Assembly: GCA_030248195.1 (NCBI GenBank)
Contig: JASAND010020355.1
Coordinates: forward strand, 62,001-126,000
DNA from: Trissonchulus latispiculum
Taxonomy: Eukaryota; Nematoda; Enoplea; Enoplida; Ironidae
DNA length: 64,000 nucleotides
Direction: 5' to 3'
Shown: positions 1 through 13,982 of the stretch, piece by piece
How the letters are laid out: each line of letters starts with the position of its first letter
How positions within the stretch are numbered: position 1 is the stretch's first letter
The notes under the pieces: model-generated
What the model was told of the DNA's origin: nothing
Seen by the model: the letters and a program-made list of their open reading frames with translations, nothing else
Databases searched by the model: none
Made by a program: the position numbers and the translations under genes

Positions 1-1249
1 AGGTTTGTTACTTGTAACAGATGGTGAACTCTCCACCAATTCTACTAACTCTTTCATTTGTTTTTGAAAAGATACCGAAAACAAAGAAACAAAAGCACAG
101 TAATCAGTTGCTAGTGGTACTTTAATCTTGATTACCACACGTAGTTCCTAAAGCTTATAAAATGAAGACGCCTTAAGAATGTGAACGATGGAACCTTTGT
201 ATTATTTCAATGTGTCCTAAAATATACACGAAACTACACATACAAATTAATAGAATGTACACAGCCCTGAACGAACAATTGCTGAGAAAACAAACTTCCT
301 TGGAAGAATAGCGAGATTTGCTACAGGATCTGCTACGCTGAAATTGAAACGATGCGAAGAATGATCATGAAAAGTAACTTCAAATCATCATCCAATTCAT
401 AGAATAAAACACGGCCGCAGGCTGATTAAAGTTCAATGCATTTAAACGACATGCTTATCAGAACACTTAAAACACTGCAAAGCAAAGAAGGTAAAGATGA
501 AGAAATTAGCAGCAATAAATTACATTAAACGTTTTACAACATGCTTTTGGTTTTAGTTTTCAGAAGAAGGATAATTTAACACTACGAAACTGATTGAAAT
601 ATAATTTGAAGCATAGTTACACATTCTACAACAACCTGTAGACTAAAGTATGAAGAAAAACTAGTGTATGTGTGTGCGTAACGAATAGTCCAGGTAGATT
701 TCCTGGATACAAAAATTATTGGGTCATTAGAGAACGTAGATTATTATGAATGACTTTTGAGTTGGGTCCTCTCCAGTTAACAGCTGGAGGAGCCCAAATG
801 CTCCTGACATGAAAAATCCACCGCTTTCTAAAATTAAATATGTAAAATTAATAGCGCTATTATTATTATTATTATTACCTTCAGCTCCGTTATCCACCTA
901 TCCTATTTTTAGGACTACTAAGTTTGTTTTTTTTTGAAATCTGTAATTGCACATTAATAGACGTAAAGATAATTTGAAAACAATCCAAAATCAGTTTTTC
1001 AAAAACCAACGCTAAATTAAGAGATCCGACATCAGTTAGAAGTGCAGATAGTACAGTATTCAATAGTCCACAGAAAATCCAGCGCAATCCCTTAAAACCC
1101 TTGAATTTGATTAGGTTACTAAAGCTCATAAATCTGTTTATAAATACTAAAGTCTCACCAAAAAATCTGGAACCAAACTGTGAGCGCCTGTCCTGAGTTA
1201 ACTTTTGAAGGTAAACCACAGAAACTATATACCTTTAGAATCCTCCGCA
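1..1249. other. AT-rich stretch, no gene seen
   Basis: Only an (ATT)n microsatellite at 857-880 stands out. The open frame at 890-1219 has no recognisable feature or splice support. Confidence 0.5.
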
Positions 1250-2960
1250 GAGGACAATCCCCTAACCCTATAATATTCGGTCTGTATCCGGTTACCGGGC
1301 ACTAAATCAATAAAAACTTTTAATATTCAGAACGAAAATGCTAATTAATCCATACTTAAGTATGTTTGTCCTTGGCCCAAAACATTCCCGAAAATCGGAT
1401 CACATCCGGTCCATGTCCGATAAGGGGATGTCTAGGTTGCAAAAACCGCGCAGCAAGAAGCGTTGGTTGTACAGGTTCGCTGATTAGATTTTTTAATTCC
1501 TCGGGTCGAAATTAGTCTCTATAAAAAATTTAATCTGGTTAGGGCCAAAACTGCGTCATCTATGGTCGTATCCGGTTCTAAGAAAAATGGTAAAATTGGT
1601 TTTTCCGATTTGATCCTCGGAATCGCGGATACAAATGTCAATTTTCTGGCACAACGAATGTTTGGAAGGTGCGGAAATATTTCCAATAGTTCCGTTCGTT
1701 TTTATTCAAATTAAAGAAATTTCGTGCAACCACTAAATGCAAGCTTCTGTGTAAAGTCACAGGCTTGCTAGCGAATTGCGTACTATAAAAGGCGCGCATG
1801 CAAAATTTTCAGAATTTAGTATTGAATGAGTATTGTTATGAGTCAGCCGGGTGGGTGCTATTTTGTTATGCTTGATTGAGTTATTGAGTTGGACGGGAGC
1901 CATTGCTGCTTAATTGCTTTTAGTTGGGAACTTCTGCAAGGGGTTAGTTTAATTTCTTTGTCTAATTGTTGCTTCCTTTGTCGAGTAATGTGGGTCTGGT
2001 GCCTTTAAAAGCTGTAAATAATTTATTTCATGATTTAAGTGTGCGCAAATAAATCCATAGAACTTGTTAGCTTTTGCTTCTGTCGATAATAGTTGGTTGG
2101 ATCATCGGATGAGTTAAGTCGGTCATACACACACCCTAGAACTCCAATCTTCTATTTTATTTTATTTTGAAATAACTCAGTCAAATCTCCACGGAGGCTA
2201 CGTTCATGTAACTGGTGTCAAAGTAATCGAATATCCGGTCCATTTCCTGTTCCGAGCTTTGAAGTTTGAGATTTAATGGGTTAGTATCCGGTTGGTGCCT
2301 AAATCAGATTATTTATTGAAATGATATTTGGTCTATCCTTACCAAGCCTAAACCTCAGTTTACTTCGTATCTGATGTACGTTTTGAATCCAAGTGTTTTA
2401 AAGATGTTTCAAAAATAAGTTATCTAGTATGCGACAAGATAAGCGTATGGGGCCAAATCCACATATCCTGAGTAGCAATTAGCCAAAACATGCAAAAATC
2501 ACCTATTTGTAGAACGCTACCATTCAAACATTACAGCAGATATGAAGTAAATTGATGTTTATGCTTGGTAGGGATGGACCAAATATCATCTAAATTAAAT
2601 AAATTTACTTCCAGACCAACCCTATACTGAGATAATAGCCCATGAAATCTCAGATTTCAAAGCTCAGAACTATAAATGAACCGGATATTCGATTGCTTTG
2701 ACACCGGCAAAATGAAAGTAGCCTCCCAAACATCCATTGTGCATAAAACTAACATTTCTTAACCGCGGTTCCGACCAGTCGAACGGAAACGGTCCAATCC
2801 TGTCGAAATCTTATATACAGACTAATTTCGACCCAATAAATTCAAGCATCCGATCAGCAAACCTGTACGACCAACCCAGCTTGCTGCGTGGTTACCTGAC
2901 CTGGACTGGTTGTGATTCGATTTTCGGGAATGTATTGGGCCCAGGGCCAGCATACTAGAC
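1250..2960. mobile_element. Long palindromic element with an inserted LT-like segment
   Basis: Two nested pairs of inverted arms. The outer pair is about 1370-1670 and 2735-2955 (ACATTCCCGAAAATCG and its complement; GGGTCGAAATTAGTCT and its complement). The inner pair is about 2186-2352 and 2563-2729 (GGTGTCAAAG, AATCGAATATCCGG, ATGATATTTGGTC). On the right the two arms touch, but on the left they are separated by about 515 bases, listed separately. Confidence 0.7.
1672..2188 (+). mobile_element. Solo-LTR-like insertion
   Basis: This segment interrupts the left arm of the palindromic element and has no counterpart in the right arm. It has promoter and 3'-end signals in LTR order: TATAAAAGG at 1784-1792 and AATAAA at 2048-2053. 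It begins near TGCGG and ends near TCTCCA, close to a TG...CA form. No protein-coding part is seen, so a solo LTR is the simplest reading. Confidence 0.4.
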
Positions 2961-3764
2961 TATGGATTATTTAGCATTTTCCTTCTGAATCTTAAACGTT
3001 TATAGGTTATTATATTTCTAGGTTATTCTATTTCTTATTATAGGTTCTCCTCCTCCTTCTAAATATATAGTTCTAAAAATTCTAAAAATATATACTTTAT
3101 AGGGACTAACTTCAAGTTTTAACTCAAGACAGGCGCACGCTGGGCGATTCCAAAATTTTGTAGTGAGACTTTAGTATCTAAAACAGTACTTGACCGAAAA
3201 CAACCCAGTCAAACAACAACAAAATAATCAAAATGCATTATTACCATCAACAATAATCAGAATCAAACAAATTTTTACTATAAAAGTAAGAACGCAGAAA
3301 AATACCTCTCGCCCCTAGCATCCCTCACAGCTTCAAAACATCCAGTCCAAAACTAAATTTTACCAATTGCACAACTTCCTTAGTAAATTAGTAAAAATTG
3401 TATACCAGTAAGTTATTGGAATAGCATAATCATAATAGCATAAGATATCGTCTCAATATTCCACTAAACACAACATTCTTTAAAGGTCCCCTACTCACCA
3501 CTGTATTTTTAATACGTTTCATGTTTAACCCCACCCCATTTAACCCCAACGCCAGGATTAACCCCGTTTAAACATCAGTGAACAGGCATAACTGCTACTG
3601 GATAGCCATAGTGGGAATCTGCTGTTATCAGGCAGATAACGTCCGGTGATAAATAATTGTTAACGTGCTGGAGTGTTACATCATCAGTTATTACGGGCCT
3701 TTGTTGGCTCAGTAGTCTTTTGGCACAGGATGTATTGCAAATGCCATTTATAACCGTTGCTTAC
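2961..3764. other. No exon recognised; left edge of second channel gene
   Basis: By analogy with the first gene, the next finger exon should lie 0.8-1 kb beyond 3765. No sequence resembling AIFYEQMNDLI is present. The stretch is plain AT-rich DNA. Confidence 0.5.
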
Positions 3765-3860
3765 CAGCTTTTTTCCGTAGTCGCTTTCCAGCAGGCCGGT
3801 TTTATAGAAAGGATTCAACCTGCAAACTGTTGTCGCAGGAAATTCTTGTCTTTGACTTAT
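3765..3860 (-). CDS. Second DEG/ENaC gene: post-M1 FPATTVC exon
   Basis: 96 bases, phase 0-0, acceptor TTGCTTACAG, donor GTAAGC. It encodes EFPATTVCRLNPFYKTGLLE and ends SDYGKKL. Length, phase and sequence match the exon at 37720-37815. The gene must continue leftward; no equivalent of the following finger exon is visible in 1-3764, so it is either beyond the window or lost. Confidence 0.92.
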
Positions 3861-4171
3861 CTGTAAGCAATGAATGAGAAACTGATTATCTCGTCTAAAC
3901 GTTTCAGTAAGCTCGCTACATTATGTGCGCTCGCATGAGTAAGTCGCAAAGTTTAGTGTTTACCGTTGAGTTAGCTTTTATGATACTTTATAATGCAATG
4001 ATTAGAACTTTCAGCATTTAGTTTTGAATTTGTTCCCAATATTATTCTTATTGTGTGCATTCAGCGAGCTGTGAAAGCATGAAATTCTGGTTTCTCATAC
4101 ATTTTTCGATCAATGTCAACAACAACTACAGATGGTGAACACATTATTAAAGGAGCTGACAAAATCCTTAC

Positions 4172-4318
4172 CTGAGTTGCTACTGATACTGGGTAGCGGC
4201 AGTATAACGAAATCTGTCGAATAACATGTATTGATAGAACTACACTTGCGGTTAAGAAAGTTACCACACCAAGCCACTTGACGCTGCTATGAGCAGAAAG
4301 GAAATGTGCAGGATGTAG
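4172..4318 (-). CDS. Second DEG/ENaC gene: M1 exon
   Basis: 147 bases, phase 0-0, acceptor TGCTTTTACAG, donor GTAAGG, exactly parallel to 40374-40520. It encodes LHPAHFLSAHSSVKWLGVV, the M1 stretch TFLTASVVLSIHVI, then RYPVSVATQ. It shares the His-Pro replacement of the His-Gly gating motif. No convincing N-terminal exons were found between here and 12.4 kb. Confidence 0.88.
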
Positions 4319-7300
4319 CTGTAAAAGCAGAACAAAGACTTCTTAAAGTTCTCCTGCGGAGGAAAGTCCTTTCTTCTTACCAAAATAATCGCACTTAAAA
4401 CCCAGCAGCTTTTTAACGGATTTGCTACTTAAAGCTGCAGTTTTTGATTGGGCCACTATAGATACAGATACAGATATGGCCACTCAAATATAATAAATAC
4501 ACCTAACTAACCGCTGACATTTTTAGCAGTGCTTTACTGAATTTGGTGGGTTTGAACCCGAGCAACTGGCTTGATCTCGAACTCTAATATTTAGTCTTGT
4601 CTTTGAGAACATGCCTATACTGTGTGTGAAAATATGAGAAATCCGTGACTATCGAGTTTGGACCAACGTCACCAATTAAACGTCTAAATATCTAAGAGGG
4701 CTACAAGTAAAACACGCTTAGGCACCACATTCACTTTCCTACTTGACAATAATTGTCGAATAATGAAAGCGTCGGCTTTGATTACTGAAATGGTTACTGT
4801 TTTCTGGTTACTGAAATGCAAGAAGTTATGGCACAAACCTAACCTTAGTTAAATTTCTTATTCGTAAGATGAGACTGTAAACTAATGCCATCTAAATTAG
4901 TGGTTATTACTACCTTACAGTTGTGGCATTTGAATCATCTCCTCTAAATATCTTTTTCTCATAAATTTTGAATTAAATCACGCGTGAAAAACCAACAACT
5001 ACTAGCACTCCAACACCAGTTACTACTGTTTTGCGCTTTTAAAATGAACGTAGATGTTGATAGATTGATTGTCTACGTTTCTGACCACATTCCACTCTTA
5101 AAAGCAAGCTCTAAACATGTTTGAAAATGTGAGTACCGGTAAAGCTGGCATAGCTTTCAAGTATTGGCTCATTGACATGGGTGACATTCTCTTTCTAATT
5201 GTAATATGGCCGATATGCCTAATTGTCAAGTTTGTCCGAATGCTATAGTTCACAGGGAAACTATAGTACGACCCAAAATGAGTGTACAAACTTCGGTTGT
5301 ACCCATCCAACTAACAAACATATTAATCCTTAGAGCAAACCCCAACAATTAACTTATTTTAGAATCGTAAGGAACTGGACATTTTAGAAATCCGATAAAT
5401 CTAATGTTCCAGCTTTCATTCCCAGAAAATGTGAAGTACACATTCTGTATTGATCAGCTTATTAAACCTCATAATAGAATCAAAATTTGAAAATGCATCA
5501 AATTCTCGAAATTCACCAACACTGGATTAATAGCTATTAATCATAGCTGGGAAGATTTTCGTGAATTGCGGGAACTGTCTCTATTTATCTTAATTCGTTC
5601 TGTTACAAAAGTTGTTGCACTCGCAAAAGCTCTCAAATAATTCCGGGAAGCGATTGCATTTTGATGCTAGAAAGAACAAAAATGTGGTCAAGTCAGGCTC
5701 TATTCGATAATAGGAATACAATTTTGAATACGCAAAGATTTTGTGCAAATATTAAAAATTTTCGGTTTTCACTAACATTCGGGATTCCAAAGTTTTCCGA
5801 TTTTCATTCTAGCTCCGGCAAATCTAAAACTATACGCGTTGTTGGATTTGTTGAAAAGGTTAGTTTGCAATAAACAAAGAGTAGGTGCAGAAATGTTTTG
5901 ATATTAGGTACTGTTTCTCTTACCTTTGTAACCAAGAGTACATAATTATAAGAGTATGACACTAACCCTGGACTGCACCAACCTAAGTTTAAGAATTGCT
6001 GCGGGATAGATAAGACCAAATCCCAGTTTTTTAATAGAAAATTGGCAGTTAGTCTTCTACTATTCCGCAGCTGTTCTTAAGCTTTTTCGTGCAGTCCACG
6101 GTAAGACTTTTTTCGCATTTTTGCAAAAACTACATTGTCAAACATTACAGCCTATGCAAGTGTTGGTGTGTATTGTAAGTTGCTTTGCGTTAGACAATTC
6201 AACATTTGGATTAACCAAGATTCACTAGGATTAAACACTTGGAATTACAGTATTGATGAAAACACAGATCACAGAGCAAAACTAATTTAAACCTTACATC
6301 TTCCGCATTAATGAATTGGTGAACACCTGAATAGTATTATTTTAATAGCTGAAATGTATCATCATACTCCAGAAAGGTGACTTTTTATTGTTTTTGATAA
6401 CAACGTTCTAGATGCTGCTGCTGATGGGGAAATAAATTTGATCGAATTGCTTCGAGTAATTGTGAAGACAATTAGTCGTTGTCAGCACCTCTTCCACCCA
6501 ATAAAAAGTCATTACTTCGCTGCCAACTACTAATGACCTATATGATAAAGTGTGTGTTGTTCTGCTGTCAATGTGGTATAATAGGAACCAGTGCAGATGA
6601 ATGCAGTGTACATCAAGACTGTAACTCAGTAACCGCTTAACAATATCACCATTGTCAGAAACCATGCTCCTTATCACTTAATCGAATGTTTAGTGGCCAC
6701 TTAAATTGTGATAAATTATCATAAATGTCATACCGATAGAACGGAGTTCTGCATTGTCCGTTTCACATTCACGCAGTTCGTTTAGCTCACTACATCAGCT
6801 GTAGCAAACCATACGAGTCAGCATTTGTAGAAGAGCCTAACTTCAGCACACCGATGGATTCGAACGTCAACAGTAGAATTGAAGCTTCCTCAGAGCCATT
6901 TTATGTCTATACCTGAGACTGGGAACAAAAAGGCGGACAGATTCATACTAGTTTTCTAATACTAGTATGCTCCTAGTTTTAGTATCGTCGCATACTGTAC
7001 TGTGATTCACAAATTTCATGCTACACCTGTTCACGCAATGTTAACTTTTTCCCAATTAAGCTAATGTCTTTCATTAGGATTATGTCACTGATTATGGCAC
7101 ATTATGTCATGTATGTGCAGTACTGAGTTGTGATTATTTTAATACTACGCCGGTACAGAATCATAAAACAAAGCACTATTGTATGAACCTTTGAGAAAGA
7201 TAATGATGAAAGTGGCAAAGTATTTGCAAATATTATGTATCATCATAAGTGTCGCCTCAACTGTTCAAAACATGAGTCAAATGAGCAGTATAAGTATATA

Positions 7301-9045
7301 GTAAAGTATAATATAAATATAATAGACAGCAACAAAGTGCATCAGATCTTGTGCACTAGTTGAACCCATCTAGAGTGTGTATGCATGCAAAGTATGGTTG
7401 TTCTAGAATTTATCGGTTGAAAGTTGCTCCACCTAATGTTACTTTCAGTATGCAGTGACACCCGATGTCATTTTCAGTGTCTCACTTTTTATACATCTTA
7501 TGTTATATTACTCCCTTTCACAAGAGCTTTCACAAGAGCAGACAAGTATTGGGGTACGTATATATGTCCTACTGTTCTCAAAGTTGGCACAAAAAGGTGG
7601 AAAACTCTGGGATTAACTTCTTTCTCATTGCTGTTAGTACACAAACAGTACTACACAAATACTACGAGTGGCACAACGATTTAGGCGACATATAACATTC
7701 AGCTACTGACTGGATATAGGCCATGTGGGTGATTTGTGCATGTTTAACTGCAACTCATTGATCTCACTTCAAAACAAATAATGTCAATGGCTAAATGTCA
7801 CTGCTGTCAAGTGTTGCGACGCAACAGAAATTTAAAAAAGCTAAAAATGAGTCTTGTGCATAATGTGCCGTTACTTTGGGATATCACATGTTGAGAGTAC
7901 ATACATAGTCGCTACTTCATTTTGGCGACGAGGGATGTCTAAGCCGTTGCAGATAAAGTGTATTAAGGAACTCTCGTTATATTTGGGCACAATGGGCAAA
8001 TTTGGAATGCACCATTGCTTACTGGCTGGAAACCCATCAACCTCGAAGATGGACAATTTAAAACCATCGAAGATTTCTACATCCCACTGACGGAAACCCC
8101 AGATGAGACAGAGCCTGAATATGAAGCAGTTTTACCACCCCCGCATGATGTGGCAAGCCCTCGAGGGACACCCCTTTCGTCAACAAAGATATAACTTGAG
8201 GAATAGAAACGCCATCCCTCGTGGAAATGCTATTGGTTTTAGACTGTACAACTCCAAGTGAAAATCCTTACAGGAACAAGGAAAATGTTGTGACGTAATA
8301 AAAATTGAAAAATGAGTTTTAAAAAAGTTAAAAATGAGTTTTGTGTTTAATGTGCCGATTCTTTAGGATACCACATGTCGAGAGTAAATATACAGCCGAT
8401 TCTTCATCAAGCATCTGATTGATGTGTTTATTAGAACATGTGTTCAATAAACTGTCTCAAAAATTAGTTTTTTTACGACATGAAAACAGGAGTTCTTTTG
8501 CCATGCACTCATATTGCTGCAACGTTGTCTGTTATCTTTTGAAGTATACCGGACCTAATTTGACTTACCGGCGGCAATATCTCGAATTTTACAGGTTCAG
8601 TTTCTGTCTTAACTCATATTTTGTTTTTTTCTGACGGGACACTTTGCCTAAATTTAGGGATTGGTGAAGATATATATGGGATGCATAAGTTGTAATTGTT
8701 AAACTTTAGTTTTGTGAGTTTGTCTTTTGTGAGTTTTTAACCACTGCAGAAAACCTCTACGCATTTTTACACTCTGCTTATAAGATATGTAGGCGTATTC
8801 AATGATCATTCTCTACCGTTTATCAGTCTCAGCTGCTTGTCAGAATCTTTTTCAGTTTTCTACTGATCATGTCAAATCCAGTGAAGTGAAAGCAAACCCA
8901 CTAAGCTACACCTAAATCTAAAGCTGAAAGAGAACGGTCCTACGATGCCCGGTTAATGAAAATTACATCAACTAATTATTAGTTGACCATGAAAGACTAA
9001 GAACTTCTACTGCAGTTTGGTTCAATGAGTTTTCTTTTTCATTGT
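4319..9045. other. Presumed 5' intron of second channel gene
   Basis: No exon could be supported. The part 5250-5900 shares pieces (ACGACCCAAAATGAGTGTAC, AATCCC/CAACAAT) with 56000-56100 and belongs to the same repeat family. The open frames at 7424-8090 have no splice or domain support. Confidence 0.45.
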
Positions 9046-9269
9046 TCAGTGTATACAGTTTTCATTGACTTTATGCTCTTTCCAAGAAGAGTTATCAACG
9101 GTATCAGCAGAATTTGAATGCGTGGGTTTTCTTATTTTAAAATGGCGACAGTGCAGTAAGGCTAAACTGTTTACTTGAAGCCAGAGAAGGAATAACGCAA
9201 TTTCAACAATGCTTATGTATGACAGAATCTCCAACCAGCGCTCCAAACTCTGCCAAATTCTTGGTAAAT
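9046..9269 (-). pseudogene. Decayed copy of the channel M2/C-tail exon
   Basis: The sequence is clearly similar to the M2 exon at 13983-14273: EIALFLLWLQVNSLALLHCR and the tail NSADTVDNSSWKEHKVNEN parallel EIVLFLLLLHLNCLVLVHCR and NSVDANDHSSWKEHEVNKN. About 12 bases are missing just before the GxS filter, an extra 4 bases after it shift the frame, and the acceptor AG has been lost. It is a relic of a tandem duplication rather than a usable exon. Confidence 0.75.
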
Positions 9270-12200
9270 GACATGAAGTTTTGATTACAAAAATAAAAGA
9301 CTGCTTGCACGGAACAGAGAAAACTGGTACACCACTCGGCGAGAAGCTAAAGAGAAGCTAAAACGGCAGATTATCAACGACAAGGGGAAAAGGTAGATTC
9401 CTCAGCGAGTTTTCCAAAAATGAACATTTTTAACAAATGTTTTGTAAGGTTTTTAGCTAGTGTTTTCCAAAACTTTCTTAAAAATTGGTAAAACTTTTAA
9501 TTGTTGATTAGTTTTGGCAAAGCTGCAAAACATTTGCAATGTTTGCTAGTTTTAGGGTAGATTTCTAGTCGGAATCGGGATGACCCTCAGGATTGGTCCC
9601 GTGCTAATGCATGGCGTGCGACATATTGATAAATTTTGATAAATGTAAATTTTGATGCGGGATCAGAGAATTTATAAAAATGGTAAAGACAACACCATAC
9701 TCAGAGTATACCTATTATCGCTAACTTTTGGTTAGAAGTAACGCTGCATTCGGAGTGTATGATCCTGTATTCGTTTTAACATATAACGTTTAACGTTTTA
9801 ACGTTTAAACGAAAAATGAAAGAAGTGACCCTGCGACTTCGTCAAGTAATGGATCAGGTATTTTGGTACACATTCAGCCAAGTACACAGTCTTTTTGACA
9901 CATTCGTTTGTAATTGAAACTCACTCGTTTCTGCTTTCTGTAAGATGAAATCAACTTTACCAAATTATTTCATGTTTTTCAAATTTGAAACCGGTTGCCT
10001 GTTTTAGGTCACCAATACTAGAAACTAATTGAAGCAAAAAAGAGTCAAGCATTGATGATTCCTCAAAATCGAATGGAACGTTCTGTATCTAGAGTAAATG
10101 GGCACAGGCTCAGGATTGTGTTGTTGAGAGGCCACCGTTTGCTCAGCCCAGCAGTACCGGAAGAGCACCCAATCCTTTTCAATAAAAACACTGTTCTAGC
10201 AGGATTTTGTTTCAGTAAATTGTAAACATAAATCACTGGTGAAATGCAACCTGTCATATTTCCGGCTTCTTGTGAACTATTCTCAAAATCTGCATATCTC
10301 ATTTGCATAATCACAGACTCCCTTTAAAACTGTTCTCCTATTCGAAGCTTGAGGGGGGCAATGAAAATATATCTGCAACAAACATTTTGCAAGGAGGAAA
10401 TGTGAGAAGACGAACAAAACTATCATAAATACCACACATGCTATACGGAGAAGCACAATTTTATGGGGCATCGTACAAAAATCATAAAATAAAATTAAAA
10501 TATCTAAATTAGTCAATACTTGAGATTGCGGGTCTGCCCCCCTCGGTTGAAAAAAATTAGCTCGACAATATATTAGACCAACGTTGAAGATAGGGGATAT
10601 TTGAATTGAGAAGCCTTCCATAGTGCATTTCTTATCTATTTTCTGTGTAAATAGTTCTGCCGCCAGCCAGAACAAAAAGCCGTTCAGAGTTTAGCTGTAA
10701 GTTTCACTAAAACAGAAACCTGTAGGCAGAAACTATAAACCAAGTTGCATTTGTAGTGTTTGTGCAGAATATATGGCCAAAATGGAGTTCGGGCCAAAAT
10801 TATCTTCATAAACTCTGTCTCTCTGGATGTGGAGTTCTCAAGCAGAGGCAGCTTCTGTGCTCCATCTCAATAAACAAACCATTTGACAGTAATCACGAAG
10901 ACTTATAGTTAAATAGATATAAGACTCCTGTTGTCAGTAAACAAATAATACAAAAACACAAATGGACGAATGACACTTTTGCTGAAAATGTAGACAGCGT
11001 TATATAGATTACTGAGCTCTAGTGTCATTTGTAACCAGTGCTAATATAAAAACTTAATTATAGTAAATAAAAACTATTTTTTAATTTGAAAATCGTGAAT
11101 CGGAGTAAATACACGACGATTTCTCAATTCGAAGCTACTTCTTAAGTATTTATCAGCCGCTACAATTATAAAACCAACGCCATTAGATTCCCCACATTGG
11201 GAGCTTCATTTTAAAATAAATATTATTGACGTACTCCAAATATTAAGAAAGTAACGGAAGTCTAAAAATGACTACTACCACAGTTTAAGCCGTTCAAGCG
11301 CGTAATTTGACGAGGGTTAAAAAGCAGTCATATTGAATTGAACTTAAGCCACCGGCTTAAACTGCTTAAGCTAGAACTATTTACGAAAAGGAAGCTTTAT
11401 TTTAGGTGCTACAGTTTTAAGCCGATGTGCTTTTTATGACAAAGATTCGGCTTAAAATTTAAATCGATGGTTACTTATGAATTTCTTATGATTTTCTACG
11501 AATTTTCAAATTTGGGGGAAATCGGTTTTGCTCAAAATCGCTCTACATATGTGTAGGTCATTGAACGTTTTTTCTCTGTCCTGAACTAACCCTTCGGTGT
11601 AGAAACTGCGCGTTTAGATATTAGCACAGTATATTGGTTCTTCATTTTGTATTTAATTACATTCTTGATGAATCTCTATCTGGACTTTTCAGTAGCTCAC
11701 AGGTTTGGTAGCAGAAATTTCATTTTTCTTCGAAAATCATCATTTTTGGAAAATTTCGTGCTTGATGCTTTCTAGGTCAGCCAAAACTTACGGTAACTCA
11801 ATATAATTTGGCATGCTAATTGGCAAGTATAATGCCACTATGTAAGATTTCATGCCAAGAACCTATGTTTTGCGTTGGCTAAAACAACGAAAGGATGGTG
11901 GACAGCTATGAACAAAAATGTCAAATTTTCAATTTTTTTTTCAAACATAGCCACATTTTATATCAAATTGAAGCTCGCAATGTCCCAAACATTTTTATCT
12001 TTTTGCACCAAGTCTCTAGGAAGCAGTATTTTAAAGTTAGAGCGAGTTAAACTTTGAAGTGAATAACAGTCGGAATGAACTTGACCAAATGGTTCAAGCG
12101 CAGTTTCTCTCTCGTTGTTTGGATTGTCATTGTTACTTATGCAGTGACAAATACATACAGCTAAAGGGTTTAAATTGATGATTTGGCATGACGTAGTTTT

Positions 12201-12410
12201 TTGTGTACCTGATTTCTTAGCCCTAAAATATTATTTAAATTGGAAGGATTTAAACTACAATATCTCTTAGCTTGATTGACACTGGAGCCTAAACATTTGT
12301 CTTGTTTTTGGAGACATATGGGGGTATGTAATATCTGAAAATGAGCGAAATCTGTTACTATAAAATTTGGTACTCAGCGACCCCCCCCTAAGCCGTTTAA
12401 GCCTAGGTAC
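9270..12410. other. Between relic M2 exon and CTLD half; no secure gene
   Basis: A 130-codon minus-strand frame (10675-10283) has a hydrophobic stretch (IACVVFMIVLFVFSHFLLAK) but no matching splice sites or homology I recognise. Weak palindromic words TTAAGCCG/CGGCTTAA lie at 11280-11460. Confidence 0.4.
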
Positions 12411-12639
12411 CTTGTCGTAAATGAATGCAAATATAAGCTCTTTTTGCGTAATGGCCCATAGTTAGCAATGTACTGCAATCTATGTAGAGTATATTTTGAC
12501 TTCCCAAATAAATTAGGATTGTTAGGAAAGCACAGTGTTCATTAAAATCAATTGCTGGACGTTTGTTTGTAATAGGACTATTTTTCGCTGCCACAAATGC
12601 AAGATAGTAGCTGTCCAAACTAGTTCCACAGTGAAATTG
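12411..12639 (-). CDS. CTLD C-terminal half of the downstream tandem copy
   Basis: An open frame ending in phase 1 at a GTACCT donor. It encodes NEHCAFLTILIYLG, then ILYIDCSTLLTM and AYICIHL, the closing cysteine pattern of a CTLD (C...C.....YIC). The acceptor (ACGGAG) is poor, so the left edge is uncertain. It lies between the channel gene above and the M1 exon at 4318 on the same strand, matching the order CTLD then channel at 52-40 kb. The first half of this lectin domain was not found. Confidence 0.5.
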
Positions 12640-13982
12640 CTCCGTATTAGTAGACGACGAAAGTGCCACAAATCAGTGCATTCCAATGTTATTAATCTGT
12701 TCTTGGATGGATAACAAAATCCCCTTGACTTTTATAGGATTGCAGTGACAATCAATGCCTGATTCCGGTGCTGGAGTTTGATGATTATACGGTAGTGATA
12801 CTGCTGACTGGCTAATGTCCGTTGATGCGAAAATTCAGTTGCGTTATGAACAACACAATATAGAGAAGGCCCAGGAATGGATTACCTTTTTTTGAAGAGC
12901 TCACATATTCATAGCGTTTTAGGCAAAGTTATTCGTGCTCAAGCTCTTTCAAGCTTAGAATTAGAAAACAGAGCAATCTAAATAGACATTTGTCTTTGTA
13001 CTGAGTAAGAATATTTGCTTTGTATCAGTTGTCAAGTCAAAATGAAGCGTATATTTACAATAATGACATTTTGAAAAATGAAGTTATGAAATGTAAATGT
13101 ACTCCTAGATACCAATGGCTTGGAGTTCTCCTCTGGTAAACTTAAGGCTTGAAATAAGCTCAGCTTTTCTAGAATTCATTGTGTGACGCGATTGCAATAT
13201 CTTTTGACTTCACCCCCGCAAAATTTTGACCGCAAGATTGAGTTCGGTGGTTGCAGTGCAGGCTATAGTCAAGTTCATTGCTCACGTATGGTTGGAATTA
13301 TTATCGACCCTGTGATTCTGCAAAGCAGCGTCATTACTCAGGTGAACCTAATGCCTATATTTAGGCTTTCGTGCAAGATTAAGTCGGCATCTTAAAATTC
13401 TAAATTTTAAGGTTTGTAGGAATTTTTAATTTTGCAATCTTTATACTTTTTCACTTTATGTTATCCATAGCCGTGTTCTTAAGTTTACTTTTCGAAAGTC
13501 AACTATATAATGCAAGCAAAACATACCTAGTCTAAATAATAAGCGTTTTTAAGTCGTGATTAGAATTTGGCGTAAAATATCATGAGCGAGTTAAGAACCG
13601 TTAAATTTAACCCATTCATAAAAATGGTAGAGCCAAATTTACCTCTGTAGCTTTTAAATTATGCGTGTCTTCAAGAAAAACTAGAATTAAAGGAGTAAAT
13701 TATTAACTGTTTTCGGGAATGACCGCAGAGTGAAAAATTGTAACCCTGCTTAACTCGACTGGTTAAATTTGGAAAGAATAGGGTTGATTTTGACTGGTTG
13801 AACGCATTCGCCGAAAGGCCCAAGATTATCAGTAGCTGTCAGAAACGTTACAAGTTTTCGGTTGATCGTTTCGAAATCCAGTCGACAGAAGGCAAGCGCT
13901 AAAGCTAAATCAGAAAGGCTAAGGCTGAAAGAATACAGTTCTATTATGCCATGTTTAAGGATGTTTACTAACTTTAGCTGGA

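Noticed and set aside
4380..4440. Possible N-terminal exon of the second channel (ANPLKSCWVLSAIIL), right phase.
   Set aside because: No resemblance to the corresponding exon of the first gene and a poor acceptor.
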